Below are positions 1 to 9,866 of a stretch of DNA of 64,000 nucleotides, piece by piece. The translations under genes were made by a program, and so were the position numbers. Position 1 is the first letter of the stretch; the number at the start of each line of letters is the position of its first letter. The stretch covers positions 62,001 to 126,000 of the forward strand of contig JACGCM010000832.1 of the NCBI GenBank assembly GCA_014058105.1, written 5' to 3'. This DNA comes from Kingdonia uniflora (taxonomy: Eukaryota > Streptophyta > Magnoliopsida > Ranunculales > Circaeasteraceae). The notes below the pieces were generated by a model. It was not told the DNA's origin. It saw nothing but the letters and a program-made list of their open reading frames with translations, and searched no databases.

Positions 1-2170
1 AACTTCTATAAAAAAAAAACTTGATAGGTAATATTGCGTTCATCCAAACTGTCTTGCATATAGATATATCGGTAATGTATCCTTCTATTAGACAACTTGC
101 CTATAGATCTATCTAAAAACTATCTTGGGCAGAGAGAGATGGGAAGTGCATACCCCATGATATGAGCTGCGCATATAGTAAGAAGTCACCCCTAACAAAG
201 AAAAGTTACAGTTTTCATTATGTCCCAACTTGTAATAAGGAAAGAAGCTCACTTAATTACCATAAATTTGGTTTAGGTTAGTCAGAAATGAAGCACACAA
301 AATCGACCATTCAGGTTGCCTAAAATGCATCTACGAAGTTTTTATCAAGAGAAAATAGGTCACCAAATAATTCGAGAAGAAAATAGCACACCTATTGCGC
401 CTGAGAACTATGAACCTTAGAAGCACCAATGTTTGTAATGTCAAAAATTCAAATTTTAAAATTATGTGCAACAACTAAAATTTACCACGTCTATAGAAAA
501 ATTATATCTTTAGAGGCTGAAAAAATGAAATAGATACAAAACAAAAAACCGACTAACCTGAATAAAATCTCGATGTGGCAGCATTACTAGGGACTATTAG
601 AACATTGAGAAAATGCCAATAGATAATCTCATATCACCAAGCATTACACCATGATAGTTCAGGGAGCTCTGACTTTCTATGTTGTTGGTAGGAAATTTGC
701 ATTGAGATGTCCCCATTGTAGTTGAGCTTCACAGAAAAACATAAGATAACATAATAAGCTATAATTATAAACTCATCGAAACAGTAAACTGTAAAAAGTT
801 AGTTTTTGTAAAGTATATTATGGTTTCACCATAATACATGTTTCTTTAAATTTTTCCAGATCTCATCAACTCAAACATATCAAGTGGGGAAATTCAAATA
901 TGGTTGACTTAGTTTTATAAACATTGAATTACAATAAGAAACAAAGAGGGCAAACCTGTGATCTTCTACAAGTTCTTATCAATCTATCCTGCCTTTCAAA
1001 ACATGGTTCCCCATGACCTACATGGAAGTGACGAATTTATTAGCAGGGCCTTGACCTTATAGAAATGGTTAACTTTTCATACTATGGCATGAAACACAGG
1101 GCAAAAGGCCAAATTTTGCCCAAACACAGGTCATTGTGAGCTTCACTTAGAGTAAGGTACACTTCTGCTAAAGCAGAACAAAGCACAAAATTAATCAAAA
1201 AAACAATGTATTTACAACTGGTATATACAATTTCCCATCAAGTTTACTTTATCTTACATCAAGACAGATGGCGTCAACAAGGAACAAAATAAATAAATAA
1301 TCAAGTAGCACATTTCCCAGAACAAACTTCCCATAATTGAATTGCCACATAAAAACCTATTAGAAAAATCTAGCTCTTGCGAAGTGATAGCGAATAAACG
1401 AATTAGCATCGTACCGGTACCCTGTTGTTGACCTATTTTTTCCTCATCCAATCTTTGCTCCATTGAGTTGAAGGTATTATTATCTCAAACCTTTTATCAA
1501 TCAAGGGTCTATAATTATAGATTTTGAGTGCAATCAGACATACCTGGGAACCAAAAAAAACTTCAAGGACAGTAATGATAAAATAAAATAGGTTTCTAAT
1601 ATTTGGATTTTATGTTGCTCTAGTTCTTAGGTTTATGTTCCATGTAGATACAAAATTAAACAAGAAAAATTCCAAAACACTAAAAAGGCTTTACAAGAAA
1701 GTAATCAGCATACAATTCAAGTCAAATAGAAATAAAAAATAACCCAAAATTTCAATTTAATGGAAAAGAGAGGAAGATAAGACGAGCAGGGAAAGAAAGA
1801 TATATTGTACCTTCTCGTTAAGAGCAACAAACCCTAAAATCAAGCTTCAATTACATTGCTGTAACTGTAGAGAGAACAACAAACCCTAGCTTCTTACAAT
1901 TGCAGAATTGGATCAGAAGAAATGGAATCAAAGCTAGAGTTTCAAAGTTCTTACCCAATAGATTCGCAGATTCGGAATGGTGGCTTCTCAAGTTTAATTC
2001 AGCTAAGTAAAGAGGCAGTAAAATTCAAAAAATAGAGATAGAAGAAGATATACAAGAGGAATTGGGTAATCTAGAGAGGAAATAAGTGGGAGATATCAGA
2101 GAAAATTTCAAATCATATAGTTCTAAGAGAGGGAAGGAGATAAACGAGATTAAAATAAAAGGAGCTAATA
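1..2170 (-). other. Unassigned AT-rich region, possible 5' part of a minus-strand transcript
   Basis: No protein family is recognisable on either strand. Read on the minus strand, several places look like exon ends followed by a splice donor: near 1812 (AACGAGAAG then GTACAATATATC), near 1543 (GGTTCCCAG then GTATGTC) and near 556 (TTTATTCAG then GTTAGTCGG). The stretch 1820-2080 is rich in AGGGTTT words of the kind common in plant 5' leaders. A 69-codon minus-strand frame at 1254-1463 has no recognisable motif. This could be the leader or non-coding exons of a gene whose body lies to the left of the window, or chance. Low confidence. Confidence 0.22.
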
Positions 2171-2340
2171 TACACCAGAGGTGTCCCAGTATTTCTATGT
2201 ATGAAAAATGATCGATTGTTGACCGTTTTCATCCCTTACAAATTTACGTCCACTCTAATCGGTCATAATTATCGTTATAAATTTGTGTTTTTTCGCATAA
2301 TGGGGTATGTTATATCCGAAAAGTGGCAAGCGAGAAATTA

Positions 2341-2825
2341 TAGGATACGTCGATGCAGGATATTTGTTAAATCTACATAAAGACCGATCACAATCGGGTT
2401 ATGTATTCTTATATGGAGATACAACGATTTCATAGAGATCGGTGAAGCAGACGATGGTTGTTATATCCTCAAACCACGTGAAGATTCTTACACTTCATAA
2501 AGCTGGCAGAGAATATTTCTGTTGCGGTCCATGATTAATCACATTAACGAAAGTTGCGGTCTAAGTTCTATCCAAGATAAACCGACGACTCTTCATGAAG
2601 ACAACACAGCTTGTATCATTCAAGTCAAAGGTTGATTTATTAAAGACGACAAAATGAAGCACATTTCACCCAAATTCTTTTAAATACACGAGTTATAGAA
2701 TATGAATGAGATTGACGTCGTTCAAGTCCATTCAGAAGATAACTTAAATGGTATGTTCGCGAATACTCTTGTACATCTTACGTTCAAGAGATTGGTACAC
2801 GGAATTAGCATACGGAGTTTATATG
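2341..2825 (+). pseudogene. Decayed Copia RNase H domain
   Basis: Conceptual translation with frame changes gives the ordered RNase H landmarks of Copia polyproteins: a GYVDAGYL start, RSQSGYVFLYG, the QTMVVISSNH strand, HEDNTACI, KHISPKFF and a final DNL...FANTLVHLTFKRLVHGI block. Stops interrupt it (for example in the block before the QTMVV strand and after the KHISPKFF motif), so it is dead. It lies directly upstream, in the same orientation, of a polypurine tract and LTR start, as expected for the 3' end of a plus-strand Copia element whose gag, integrase and RT are missing here. Confidence 0.8.
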
Positions 2826-3086
2826 ATTTATTATCTCAGGGAGATCGACGCCACGGGGAGTAGTCTCGTCCTGACGTGAACACATGCGTGTTATACTCTT
2901 TTTCCTAATAGTGCAATTTTTATCCTATAAGGTTTTACTGACTAGAGGTTTTGATGAGGCAACATATACGCGTCCATAACCCATACAAGGTATAAGATTG
3001 TACTCTTTCATTGCACAATTTTTTGCCTAAAAGGGTTTTGCTAGGCAGAGGTTTTGATGGGGCAAGTCGTCCTGGTATGGAACACC

Positions 3087-3097
3087 CCAAGGGGGAG
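3087..3097 (+). promoter_or_regulatory. Polypurine tract of the decayed Copia element
   Basis: The run CCAAGGGGGAG immediately precedes TGTTAGAAG, the LTR start. A purine run abutting a TGTT terminus is the plus-strand priming site in Copia elements. It fixes the left edge of the LTR. Confidence 0.75.
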
Positions 3098-3340
3098 TGT
3101 TAGAAGTTGGGTCCATCCCAAGGTGAGAACCCAACTGGGTTGGGGTGTTCTACTGGACTGCAAACAATCCCATAAACCATTAGGGTTTATGGGGAGAGTT
3201 TGAGTTATTGAATATAACCTAAAAAAAGGCTAGTCTTGTAACCTAACCTCTGAGTATACAAAGAATTTCAATTATTAATATATCCCTACTCTTCTCTCTT
3301 ATTAATATACTTTGATTAACTGATAAATAGAGTATTATCC
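3098..3340 (+). repeat. 3' LTR of the decayed Copia element (right edge uncertain)
   Basis: Begins TGTTAGAAGTTGGG right after the polypurine tract. A short LTR of roughly 240 bp is consistent with the size class. The right edge is not sharp because sequence from 3304 onward is shared with the duplicated repeat block that follows, so the LTR may end earlier. Confidence 0.55.
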
Positions 3341-3840
3341 AGCATTTTTCTTTTAAAATTGTAATTTTGCCGTAATTACAGTTAGCATTTTATGCATATA
3401 TAGGGACTATAGTAGTACCCGTGACCAACATTTTTCTTTTAAAATTGTAATTTTATCTCAATTACAATTAGCATTATATGCATATATAGGGACTATAGTA
3501 GTACCCGTGACCCAATCATGATGAATACATCGACGCACAATTCTCATTCCACCTAGATAAACTTTTACAAAGACTCTGTTATTTCCATGGAGTGTCTTTC
3601 TGTTAGGGCCCGAATATACTTTGATGAACTGATAGATAGAGTATTATCCAACATTTTTCTTTTAAAATTGTTATTTTGTCTTAATTGCTGTTGGCATTTT
3701 ATGCATATATAGGGACTATAGTAGTACCCGTGACCAGCATTTTTCTTTTAAAATTGTAATTTTGTCTTAATTACAGTTAGCATTTTATGCATATATATGG
3801 ACTATAGTAGTACCTGTGATCCACTGTTATTTGTGAGTGC
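3304..3840 (+). repeat. 309-bp duplication, each half with an 86-bp dimer
   Basis: The words ACTTTGATxAACTGATAxATAG are found near 3310 and again near 3619, about 309 bp apart, and each is followed by two copies of an 86-bp unit starting CATTTTTCTTTTAAAATTG (starts at 3343, 3429, 3652 and 3738). Every unit ends in TATATAGGGACTATAGTAGTACC. The 3' half of this unit is the source of the 52-bp array further right. Confidence 0.8.
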
Positions 3841-4165
3841 TCAGGTTGTAATATAGATGTGTGGAGAAAACGTGGTGCCATGGGTGTAGCAGATAAGTCG
3901 TTACGCATGGATCTCAGGTGAGATTATGTACTACGGGAGCTCAAACCAAGGTGGAGATTGTTGGTGGGCGTATCTAATCGTATCGATGGTGACGGATGGT
4001 TAAAGACTAACGGAGTTTGATCCAAGGTGGAGATTGTTAAGATTGGTAGATCAAAGTTAGTCCCATATTGGTTAAAAATGTGGTCTAAAACAAGGATATA
4101 AGAAATAAAACTCCATACTTAGCCCATACTATGTGGTCATGGTGGGGACAATATCAGTGCAATTA
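3840..4165 (+). mobile_element. TRIM-like short element, partial, plus orientation
   Basis: Contains the internal segment (GTAGCAGATAAGTCGTT..., from about 3889), a polypurine tract AAGGTGGAGAT (4024-4034) and an LTR start TGTTAAGATTGG at 4035 followed by CAAAGTTAGTCCCATATTGG. The LTR is broken near 4163, where the 86/52-bp repeat sequence takes over. It matches, inverted, the copy at 4312-4607, so the two can fold back. No open reading frame is present. The family assignment rests on LTR-PBS-PPT order shared among the copies in this window. Confidence 0.6.
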
Positions 4166-4311
4166 CAGTTAACATTTTATGCATATATAGGGACTATAGT
4201 AATACCCATGACCCAATCATGATGAATACATCGACGCACAATTCTCATTCCACCTAGAAAATCTTTTACAAAGACTCTGCCATTCCTATGGAACGCCTTT
4301 CTGTCAGGGAC

Positions 4312-4608
4312 CCGAACCCCCGCATTGCACTGATATTGTCCCCACCATGACCACATAGTATGGGCTAGGTATGGGGCTTTATCTTTTCTTCTATCCTTAT
4401 TTTAAACCACATTTTTAACCAATATATGGGACTAACTTTGATCCACCAATCTTAACAATCTTCACATTGGATCAAACTCCGTTCCCGTGGTACATAATCT
4501 CACCTGAGATCCATGTGCAACGACTTATCTGCTACACCCACGTCACTACATTTTCTCCGTACATCTATGTTCCACCCTGAGAACTCGCGAACTGTCGGCT
4601 CTGACACT
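4312..4608 (-). mobile_element. TRIM-like short element, partial, minus orientation
   Basis: On the minus strand: a primer-binding-like TGTCAGAGCC (complement of GGCTCTGACA near 4599), about 130 bp of internal sequence, a purine tract and an LTR of 146 bp running from 4457 to 4312 (TGTTAAGATTGG ... CCCTGACA). The whole LTR-to-LTR unit would be a few hundred bp, far too short for any polyprotein, which fits the TRIM class. The upstream LTR is missing. Confidence 0.62.
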
Positions 4609-4847
4609 TTCGAACGGAACTAGAAATTAGTTTTGGTCTTGTGTTTTAGTAATCTAAGGTTGTAAAACCGTAAAAATCAATGATATAGTTTTAATCAAGA
4701 ATAAAGGTCTAAGGGCTTCGGATTTCACCACCATTTACATACAATATCAACATAGTATCGTATATTAAATTCTCCACTTAATTGAAATAATAAACTTTGA
4801 CATTTTGTCGATGTAATCCCATGATTAATTATAAAGTGATATTATTG

Positions 4848-5112
4848 TAGCAGATAAGTCGTTGCACATGGATTTCAGGTAAGATTATGTACTACGGGAG
4901 CTCAAACCAAGGTGGAGATTGTTGGTGGGCGTATCTAATCGTATCAATGGTGACGGATGGTTAAAGACTAACGGAGTTTGATCCAAGGTGGAGATTGTTA
5001 AGGTTGGTGGATCAAAGTTAGTCCCATATTAGTTAAAAATGTGGTATAAAATAAGGATATAAGAAGATAAAACCCCATACTTAGCCCATGTGGTCATGGT
5101 GGGGACAATATC
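4848..5112 (+). mobile_element. TRIM-like short element, partial, plus orientation (second copy)
   Basis: Near-identical to 3885-4160: internal GTAGCAGATAAGTCGTTGC, two AAGGTGGAGAT purine tracts, LTR start TGTTAAGGTTGG at 4996, and the same truncation into the TATATAGGGACTATAG repeat. The shared breakpoint shows that element fragment plus repeat were duplicated together. Confidence 0.6.
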
Positions 5113-5116
5113 AATG

Positions 5117-5612
5117 CAATTACAGTTAACATTTTATGCATATATAGGGACTATAGTAGTACCCGTGACCCAATCATAATGAATACATCGACGCACAATT
5201 CTCATTTCACCTAGAAAATCTTTTACAAAGACTTTGCCATTCCCTATGGAACGCCTTTCTGTTAGAGACTCGTGACCCAATCAATGCAATTACAGTTAAC
5301 ATTTTATGCATATATAGGGACTATAGTAGTACCCGTGACCCAATCAGTTAACATTTTATGCATATATAGGGACTATAGTAGTACCCGTGACCCAATCAGT
5401 TAACATTTTATGCATATATAGGGACTATAGTAGTACCCGTGACCCAATCATAATGAATACATCGACTCGTGACCCAATCAATGCAATTACAGTTAACATT
5501 TTATGCATATATAGGGACTATAGTAGTACCCGTGACCCAATCAATTAACATTTTATGCATATATAGGGACTATAGTAGTACCCGTGACCCAATCAGTTAA
5601 CATTTTATGCAC
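5117..5612 (+). repeat. 52-bp tandem array
   Basis: The unit is about 52 bp (TTAACATTTTATGCATATATA then GGGACTATAGTAGTACCCGTGACCCAATCA). Direct neighbours start at 5341 and 5393, giving the exact spacing of 52. About six copies are present, some separated by an insert beginning TAATGAATACATCGAC. The array ends in a partial unit near 5612. Confidence 0.88.
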
Positions 5613-5689
5613 AATTCTCATTTCACCTAGAAATTTTTTTACAAAGACTCTGCCGGGCTTTTATCTTTTCTTATATCCTTGTTCGACTT

Positions 5690-5920
5690 ATCTGCTACTC
5701 ATTTCTCCGTACATCCATGTTCCATCCTGAGAACTCGCAAACCGTCGGCTCTGACACTCTTTGTTAAAAGCCCGAACCTTGACCACCTGGTATGGGCTTG
5801 GTATGGGGATTTATTTGAAAAAGCCTCGGTAAAATTTAATAGTTCGTATCTTGTTATATCCTTGTGTTAGACCACATCTTTAATCAATGTGGGACTAACT
5901 TTGATCTACCAATTTTAACA
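5690..5920 (-). mobile_element. TRIM-like short element: LTR, primer site and internal part
   Basis: Minus strand order is LTR (5920-5762, TGTTAAAATTGG ... GGGCTTTTAACA, 159 bp), then a primer-binding-like TGTCAGAGCC (complement near 5747-5757), then internal sequence. This is the complementary half to the copies at 4035 and 4312, which keep internal-PPT-LTR. Together they define one family with LTR, PBS, short internal region, PPT and LTR. Confidence 0.65.
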
Positions 5921-6353
5921 TTTTATATTGTAAAGGTACAACAGTGTTTGGATTACAAGCAATACATTTCCAAATAAAACTTCAATTTTAATACATTCGG
6001 ATTTGAAAAATATAAGAAGCCTAATAATCTCACGAAGTATAGATCTCCTACCAAGCTGAACTCTTTTACACTCCTAATAACAAACAGTCCTCTATTAATT
6101 CTATATTTTGCACACTGCATGTGCTTAATATGGATAATACCTTGTAACAATTTTAAAGTAAAGTTGTCATTAGTCCATTAATTGCTTTCGAGAAGTCTAT
6201 TAAACATGATTTTTAAAGGATAGAGATCGAAGACATCAAAACTTAACTAACTCATAAAAAAATAACACAGTAGATCAAACTACCCTTTATCATCCAGATT
6301 CATGTTGTTGGATCTGTATTTCAGTGAGTTATTTCGTATGTAGAACAAGTGTA
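5921..6353. other. No recognisable feature
   Basis: AT-rich sequence with only short frames on both strands. Nothing supportable was seen. Confidence 0.5.
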
Positions 6354-6823
6354 GGGCTGTGTTTGGTTCGCCGCAAGTAGTTGCAATTCCCAGAGCCGTG
6401 CAATTGTACCGAGATGCACTACATCCCCTTGAAAGTACTGTTCACATAGTGCTAGCTAGTGCAAATCATCCACAGAGCAAAACAAAAAAAAATCTAAATT
6501 TGTGCCACCCTTCATTAATGGTCAAATTGAGAGAGAGAGAGAAAAGGAAAGAGTTTGGTGAGGGTCGTTGAGAGATATTTTGAATTTCGCGAAAGTGGTT
6601 TTTTTCGGTCTAATTTTGATTTTTCAAAGTCGTAATTTGGGACTGCAAGGTGTTGCAGTGAATTTTCTACTACAGCCAAGTGCAACTTTTTATGAAAATA
6701 TTTTTACCCCCACCGCAACCGTTTGCAATGTACCAAGATGCATTCGGCGAACAATCACTCTCAACTGCTGAACACTTGCAATCCGGTGTGTTTGCACCCG
6801 GATGCAGTGAACCAAGAACAACC
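6354..6823. mobile_element. MITE-like element with TGTTTGGTTC-type ends
   Basis: The left end GGGCTGTGTTTGGTTCGCCGCA and the inverted right end (GGTTGTTCTTGGTTCACTGCA read on the minus strand) match at most positions. Ends of the form GGG..TGTTTGGTT are typical of small non-autonomous DNA transposons in plants. The element is 470 bp and has no transposase. Flanks (GTA on the left, TAA on the right) do not give a clean target duplication, so the superfamily (PIF/Harbinger or hAT) is open. Confidence 0.42.
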
Positions 6824-6850
6824 TAAATACTATCATTTCCTACTTCGAAG

Positions 6851-7115
6851 CCGGGTCGACCCTGGCTATAGGCGCAAGGGGCGGCCGCCTAAGGGCCCCG
6901 ATTTGTAATGTAAATTTGGGGCCTTCAAATGTTTAAGTAGTAGATAAAAAGACCCATAAAATAACAAAAAATGAAGTTGCCTTGTTGGTCAATGTTGATT
7001 GACTTCATCTCAAAGTTAAAGGTTCCAGTCCTCACCTTGCTTAAAAAAAAAAAATCTCAGGCGGGGGCCTTATTTTCGAAGCTTAGAGCCATCCTAAACC
7101 TCAAGGTCAGTCCTG
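6851..7115. mobile_element. hAT-like non-autonomous remnant
   Basis: The left end (GGGTCGACCCTGGCTATAGGC followed by GGCGGCCGCCTAAGGGCCCC) resembles the GGCCGGCCCTGG...GGCCGCCTAGGGCCCC subterminal sequence seen at ends of many plant hAT-derived repeats. The right side (GCGGGGGCCTTATTTTCGAAGC ... CAAGGTCAGTCCTG) is a rough inverted counterpart. Only about 265 bp and no coding capacity. Recognition is from memory of the family pattern, so confidence is modest. Confidence 0.35.
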
Positions 7116-7199
7116 CCCCCGAAGTCTGTCTTTTACCACCCCAAACACAATCCACCCTACAACAGTTTCCCCATCAAACAAGGTGAATACTACTCACCG

Positions 7200-7404
7200 C
7201 AGCTCTGAACTGTGCGGGACAACCAACGACGCCCCGTAGTTAAAAACTGTGGGGCATCCAAATGAATCAAACAACGCCACGTGTTTGATTTAATAATAGG
7301 TTTTTGATACCCCGCAGTTCAGTAAGGAGGGGCACGAGAGCTACTAAAATCTTGACAAATATCATTATATAATTGGTTTTTGGTTCCCCGCAGTTCAGAA
7401 GTGC
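7200..7404. other. CCGCAGTTCAG-containing intergenic sequence
   Basis: The word CCCCGCAGTTCAG is found at 7313 and 7386, with related inverted forms (CTGAACTGTGCGGG near 7206, ACTGTGGGGCAT near 7246). These partial inverted copies suggest an eroded small repeat, but no boundaries can be set. Confidence 0.3.
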
Positions 7405-7605
7405 AGTGCATCAATAAAGTAAAAATCTACCTTGAGGGTGGTACCACCCTCAAGGTGGATTTTGGGTTGCCACATAGGCTAATCCACCTAGCTGCTGTAG
7501 AAATGTAGTGCATCAATAAAGTAAAAATCTACCTTCAGGGTGGTATGACCACCCTCAAGGTAGATTTTGGGTTGCCACATAGGCTAATCCACCTAGCTGC
7601 TGTAG
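7405..7605. repeat. Tandem duplication with internal hairpin
   Basis: Two copies start AGTGCATCAATAAAG at 7405 and 7507 (spacing 102 bp) and both end CCTAGCTGCTGTAG. Each contains a near-perfect hairpin: CCTTGAGGGTGGTACCACCC then TCAAGG in the first copy, and CCTTCAGGGTGGTATGACCACC then CTCAAGG in the second. Confidence 0.85.
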
Positions 7606-7797
7606 GTGGAAAAGAGATAAAAGAGGTTGAATTCACTCACTCTCCTTGCTATGTCATCGTTCAGCTAACTGTTGCATATGCTAATGATGGTGTGGTTTAG
7701 ATATATGAAAATAATGATGGTGTTGGCTTCAAAACTAAGTTTATAGATGGATCGCCGTCTAAAAAATATTTATGTCCTTTGGAAACAATTCAAATTA

Positions 7798-7965
7798 GAG
7801 CAAAGAAAGTGACCCGCAACCCGACCCCCAATCCGGTTTTAAGGGGGTTTGGGCTTGACCTTAATGGTTGTGGGTCATTTGACCCGAACCCGTCTAGCCC
7901 ATTTAATAAATAGGTCGGGTTAGAGTTTACCTTAAATAGTTCGGGTTGACCCGTGACCAGTTTAG
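7798..7965. repeat. Left GGGTC/GACCC-rich terminal region
   Basis: Dense GACCC, CCGAC and GGGTC words, starting after CAATTCAAATTAGAGCAAAGAAAG. A similar block, roughly inverted (CAATTTGAACTAAAACTGGCAAA on the minus strand), lies at 9200-9360. The pair flanks the CLASP-derived segment and may be the two ends of one DNA element. Confidence 0.4.
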
Positions 7966-7999
7966 GTTTAGTCTCTTTGTAAATACGTAGTTTCTTGGT

Positions 8000-8379
8000 A
8001 CCTTTTGTAATACAAAACCCTTTTGTTCTCGACTCAACTCTTCCAGTCCAGTCTCTCAAGTCAAAACACCAACAACCCTAGCCTCCTCTCCTCTCCTCAT
8101 TATCCATTTCATCTCTCTCACTCAAAATCTAATTCAAATCGAATTCATCTTCCATGACTCCCAAATTCTCCCAAAGTTGTGGAGGTAAACATCATAAACC
8201 TCCCAAATTCTCCGGTCATTCTCATAACTCCCCAAAAAATTAAACAAGAACAACAGTCACAGAGACACATCTTATCATTCCCGTCATCCCCGCACGGTTC
8301 AAACTCTCTATCTCTCTCTAAAACTTCACTTTCCCTCTCTTGATATCTTACTCTCTCACTAGATCTGAAACCCTAACAA
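8000..8379 (+). other. Pyrimidine-rich leader upstream of the CLASP-like reading frame
   Basis: The stretch carries CT-rich tracts (CTCTATCTCTCTCT), AACCCTAG and AAACCCTAAC words just before the ATG at 8380, as in plant 5' untranslated leaders. It seems to have been moved together with the first coding exon. Confidence 0.5.
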
Positions 8380-8692
8380 TGGAGGAAGCATTGAAGATGG
8401 TGCGATCGAAGGATACAAAGGAGAGAATGGCAGGAGTTGAGCGACTACATCAGTTGTTAGAGGCGTCGAGGAAGAGTATGTCATCGTAGAGGTAACTTCA
8501 TTGCTTGATTGTTATTTAGATCTCTTGAAGGATAATACTTTTAGGGTTTCACAAGGGGCATTTCAAGCCCTAGCTTCTGTTGCAGTGTTATTTAGTAGCA
8601 TATGAAGTTGCATATTAATTCACTTGTGCCTGCTGTTGTTGAACGATTGGGAGATGTGAAATAGCCCGTGATGGATGCCGCGAAGTAATTTT
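8380..8692 (+). pseudogene. CLASP: CLASP N-terminal fragment (TOG-domain start), broken
   Basis: Translation from the ATG at 8380 reads MEEALKMVRSKDTKERMAGV, ERLHQLLEASRKSMS, then after a small deletion VTSLLDCYLDLLKDNTFRVS, QGAFQALASVAVL, and, in shifted frames, LVPAVVERLGD and PVMDAAK. This matches in order the beginning of plant CLASP, a microtubule plus-end protein built of TOG/HEAT repeats. Frameshifts near 8477 and 8592 and a stop before PVMDA show it is dead. The sequence after GCGAAG at 8685 (GTAATTTTGG) looks like a retained intron, which argues for DNA-level capture and not a processed copy. The rest of the roughly 1,400-residue protein is absent. Confidence 0.82.
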
Positions 8693-9050
8693 GGATTATC
8701 TTTCATTCTTAACAATATGAATTCATCTTTCAAATTTGAGAAACTTGTCTACTTAATTTTGCTATTTCTTGTTTGTTTTGTAATGTAAAATGTAAATCAA
8801 GTATTGATACATGTTTATGTGTTCTTGTGCATTTATGATGGAAATTGAAGTATTGAATCCAGCTTATGAGTTCTTGTTGCAGCTTGGTGGCCCATACATA
8901 AGACATGAAGAAGAGATGGTAGGAGGAGCCGTGCCGATATTGTTGAGAAGTATCTCCCAGACCACAATGAGAGCATCTCCCTTCTCTTGTTGTTCTTGAA
9001 AGGTTTGGGGCCATGGGCATTGACGCATCAGGACTGGTTATCTAGTTGCT
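8693..9050 (+). other. Intron-like sequence and an unrecognised possible exon
   Basis: AT-rich intron-like sequence to about 8880, then TTCTTGTTGCAG (acceptor-like) and a GC-richer segment with a frame containing GGPYIRHEEEMVGG. It does not match the next part of CLASP as far as can be judged. It could be a fragment of a second gene carried by the same element. Confidence 0.25.
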
Positions 9051-9199
9051 GAACTTGTTTTTGAGATGTTTTGAATGTATTCATGGTTTGAGATACTCTT
9101 TTGAACAGCTGTTTAAATTTTTGTTTAAATTTTTATTTTGAGATGTTTTAAAATGCTGCTTTAAAATTGTATATATTGTCAACTTTTTAATTTTTAAAC

Positions 9200-9360
9200 A
9201 CGTTGTGATCCGACCCAAACCTGACCTGTTGGGTTTGCATTTTTGAACCGTTTAGTTAAACAGGTTGGGTTTTGGGTTGCGTTTTTGACTCGTGAACCCA
9301 TTATGTCGTGACCCGTGTAATCCAAACTCTGACCCATTTGCCAGTTTTAGTTCAAATTGA
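9200..9360. repeat. Right GGGTC/GACCC-rich terminal region
   Basis: Repeated GACCC, GGGTT and ACCCG words between 9208 and 9340, roughly an inverted match to 7798-7965. See that entry. No target duplication could be read. Confidence 0.38.
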
Positions 9361-9807
9361 GGGTTGAGAGCTTATTGTTCGAACATAGAGTACAATAATG
9401 ACGACCGGAAAAGGGGATGCTGTCAGACATGGATCTTTATGTATACATGACTTGGATTTAATGTAACAGTTAGTAGAGTAACTAGAAAGTTAAGTTTTGC
9501 AGGACTAACCGATCCTGGAATACAAAATATATCAACTTATATAATCTCTATGTCTCAGATTCAACAAAATCAGCGCGAACATTAGAACATCAAAGCAACA
9601 CAATTAAATTTTTCTCAATTTGCATTTTGGGTATAGGAGTAGTAACAAAATCAGTCGTACATGTACAGACAATGTACATGCTTCCTCCCTCGAAGAAAAG
9701 AATAACCAATCAGACCGTTCCTGCAATGCAACGTAAATTAATTGATACATGAACCAAGTTCAGTAATAATAATAGTAACATTTATAGTGGTAGTGAACAG
9801 CACTAAC

Positions 9808-9866
9808 TTGCACATCAGAGCTCCAAAGTGCAAGATTTCCCCACAACAGTTGCATGATGAGACTGT
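9808..9866 (-). pseudogene. 14-3-3 exon, 3' part (split by the nested insertion)
   Basis: On the minus strand the exon continues from the far side of the insertion (38332-38395) and reads NSLIMQLLWGNLALWSSDVQ, the conserved last helix of 14-3-3 proteins, which bind phosphoserine/threonine clients. It ends at 9808 in front of GTTAGTGC, a plausible splice donor. The five bases 9862-9866 (ACTGT) are the target duplication. Removing the insert and one ACTGT restores the reading frame across the join, which proves the two parts were one exon of about 118 nt. Confidence 0.85.

Noticed and set aside
3840..5920. Cassandra-type TRIM (5S rRNA promoter in the LTR)
   Set aside because: The LTRs here lack recognisable 5S rRNA A-box/C-box sequence, so only a generic TRIM-like label is given.
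6359..7186. Small plus-strand frames of 61-71 codons
   Set aside because: They cross the MITE-like and hAT-like remnants and show no domain or codon pattern of a gene.
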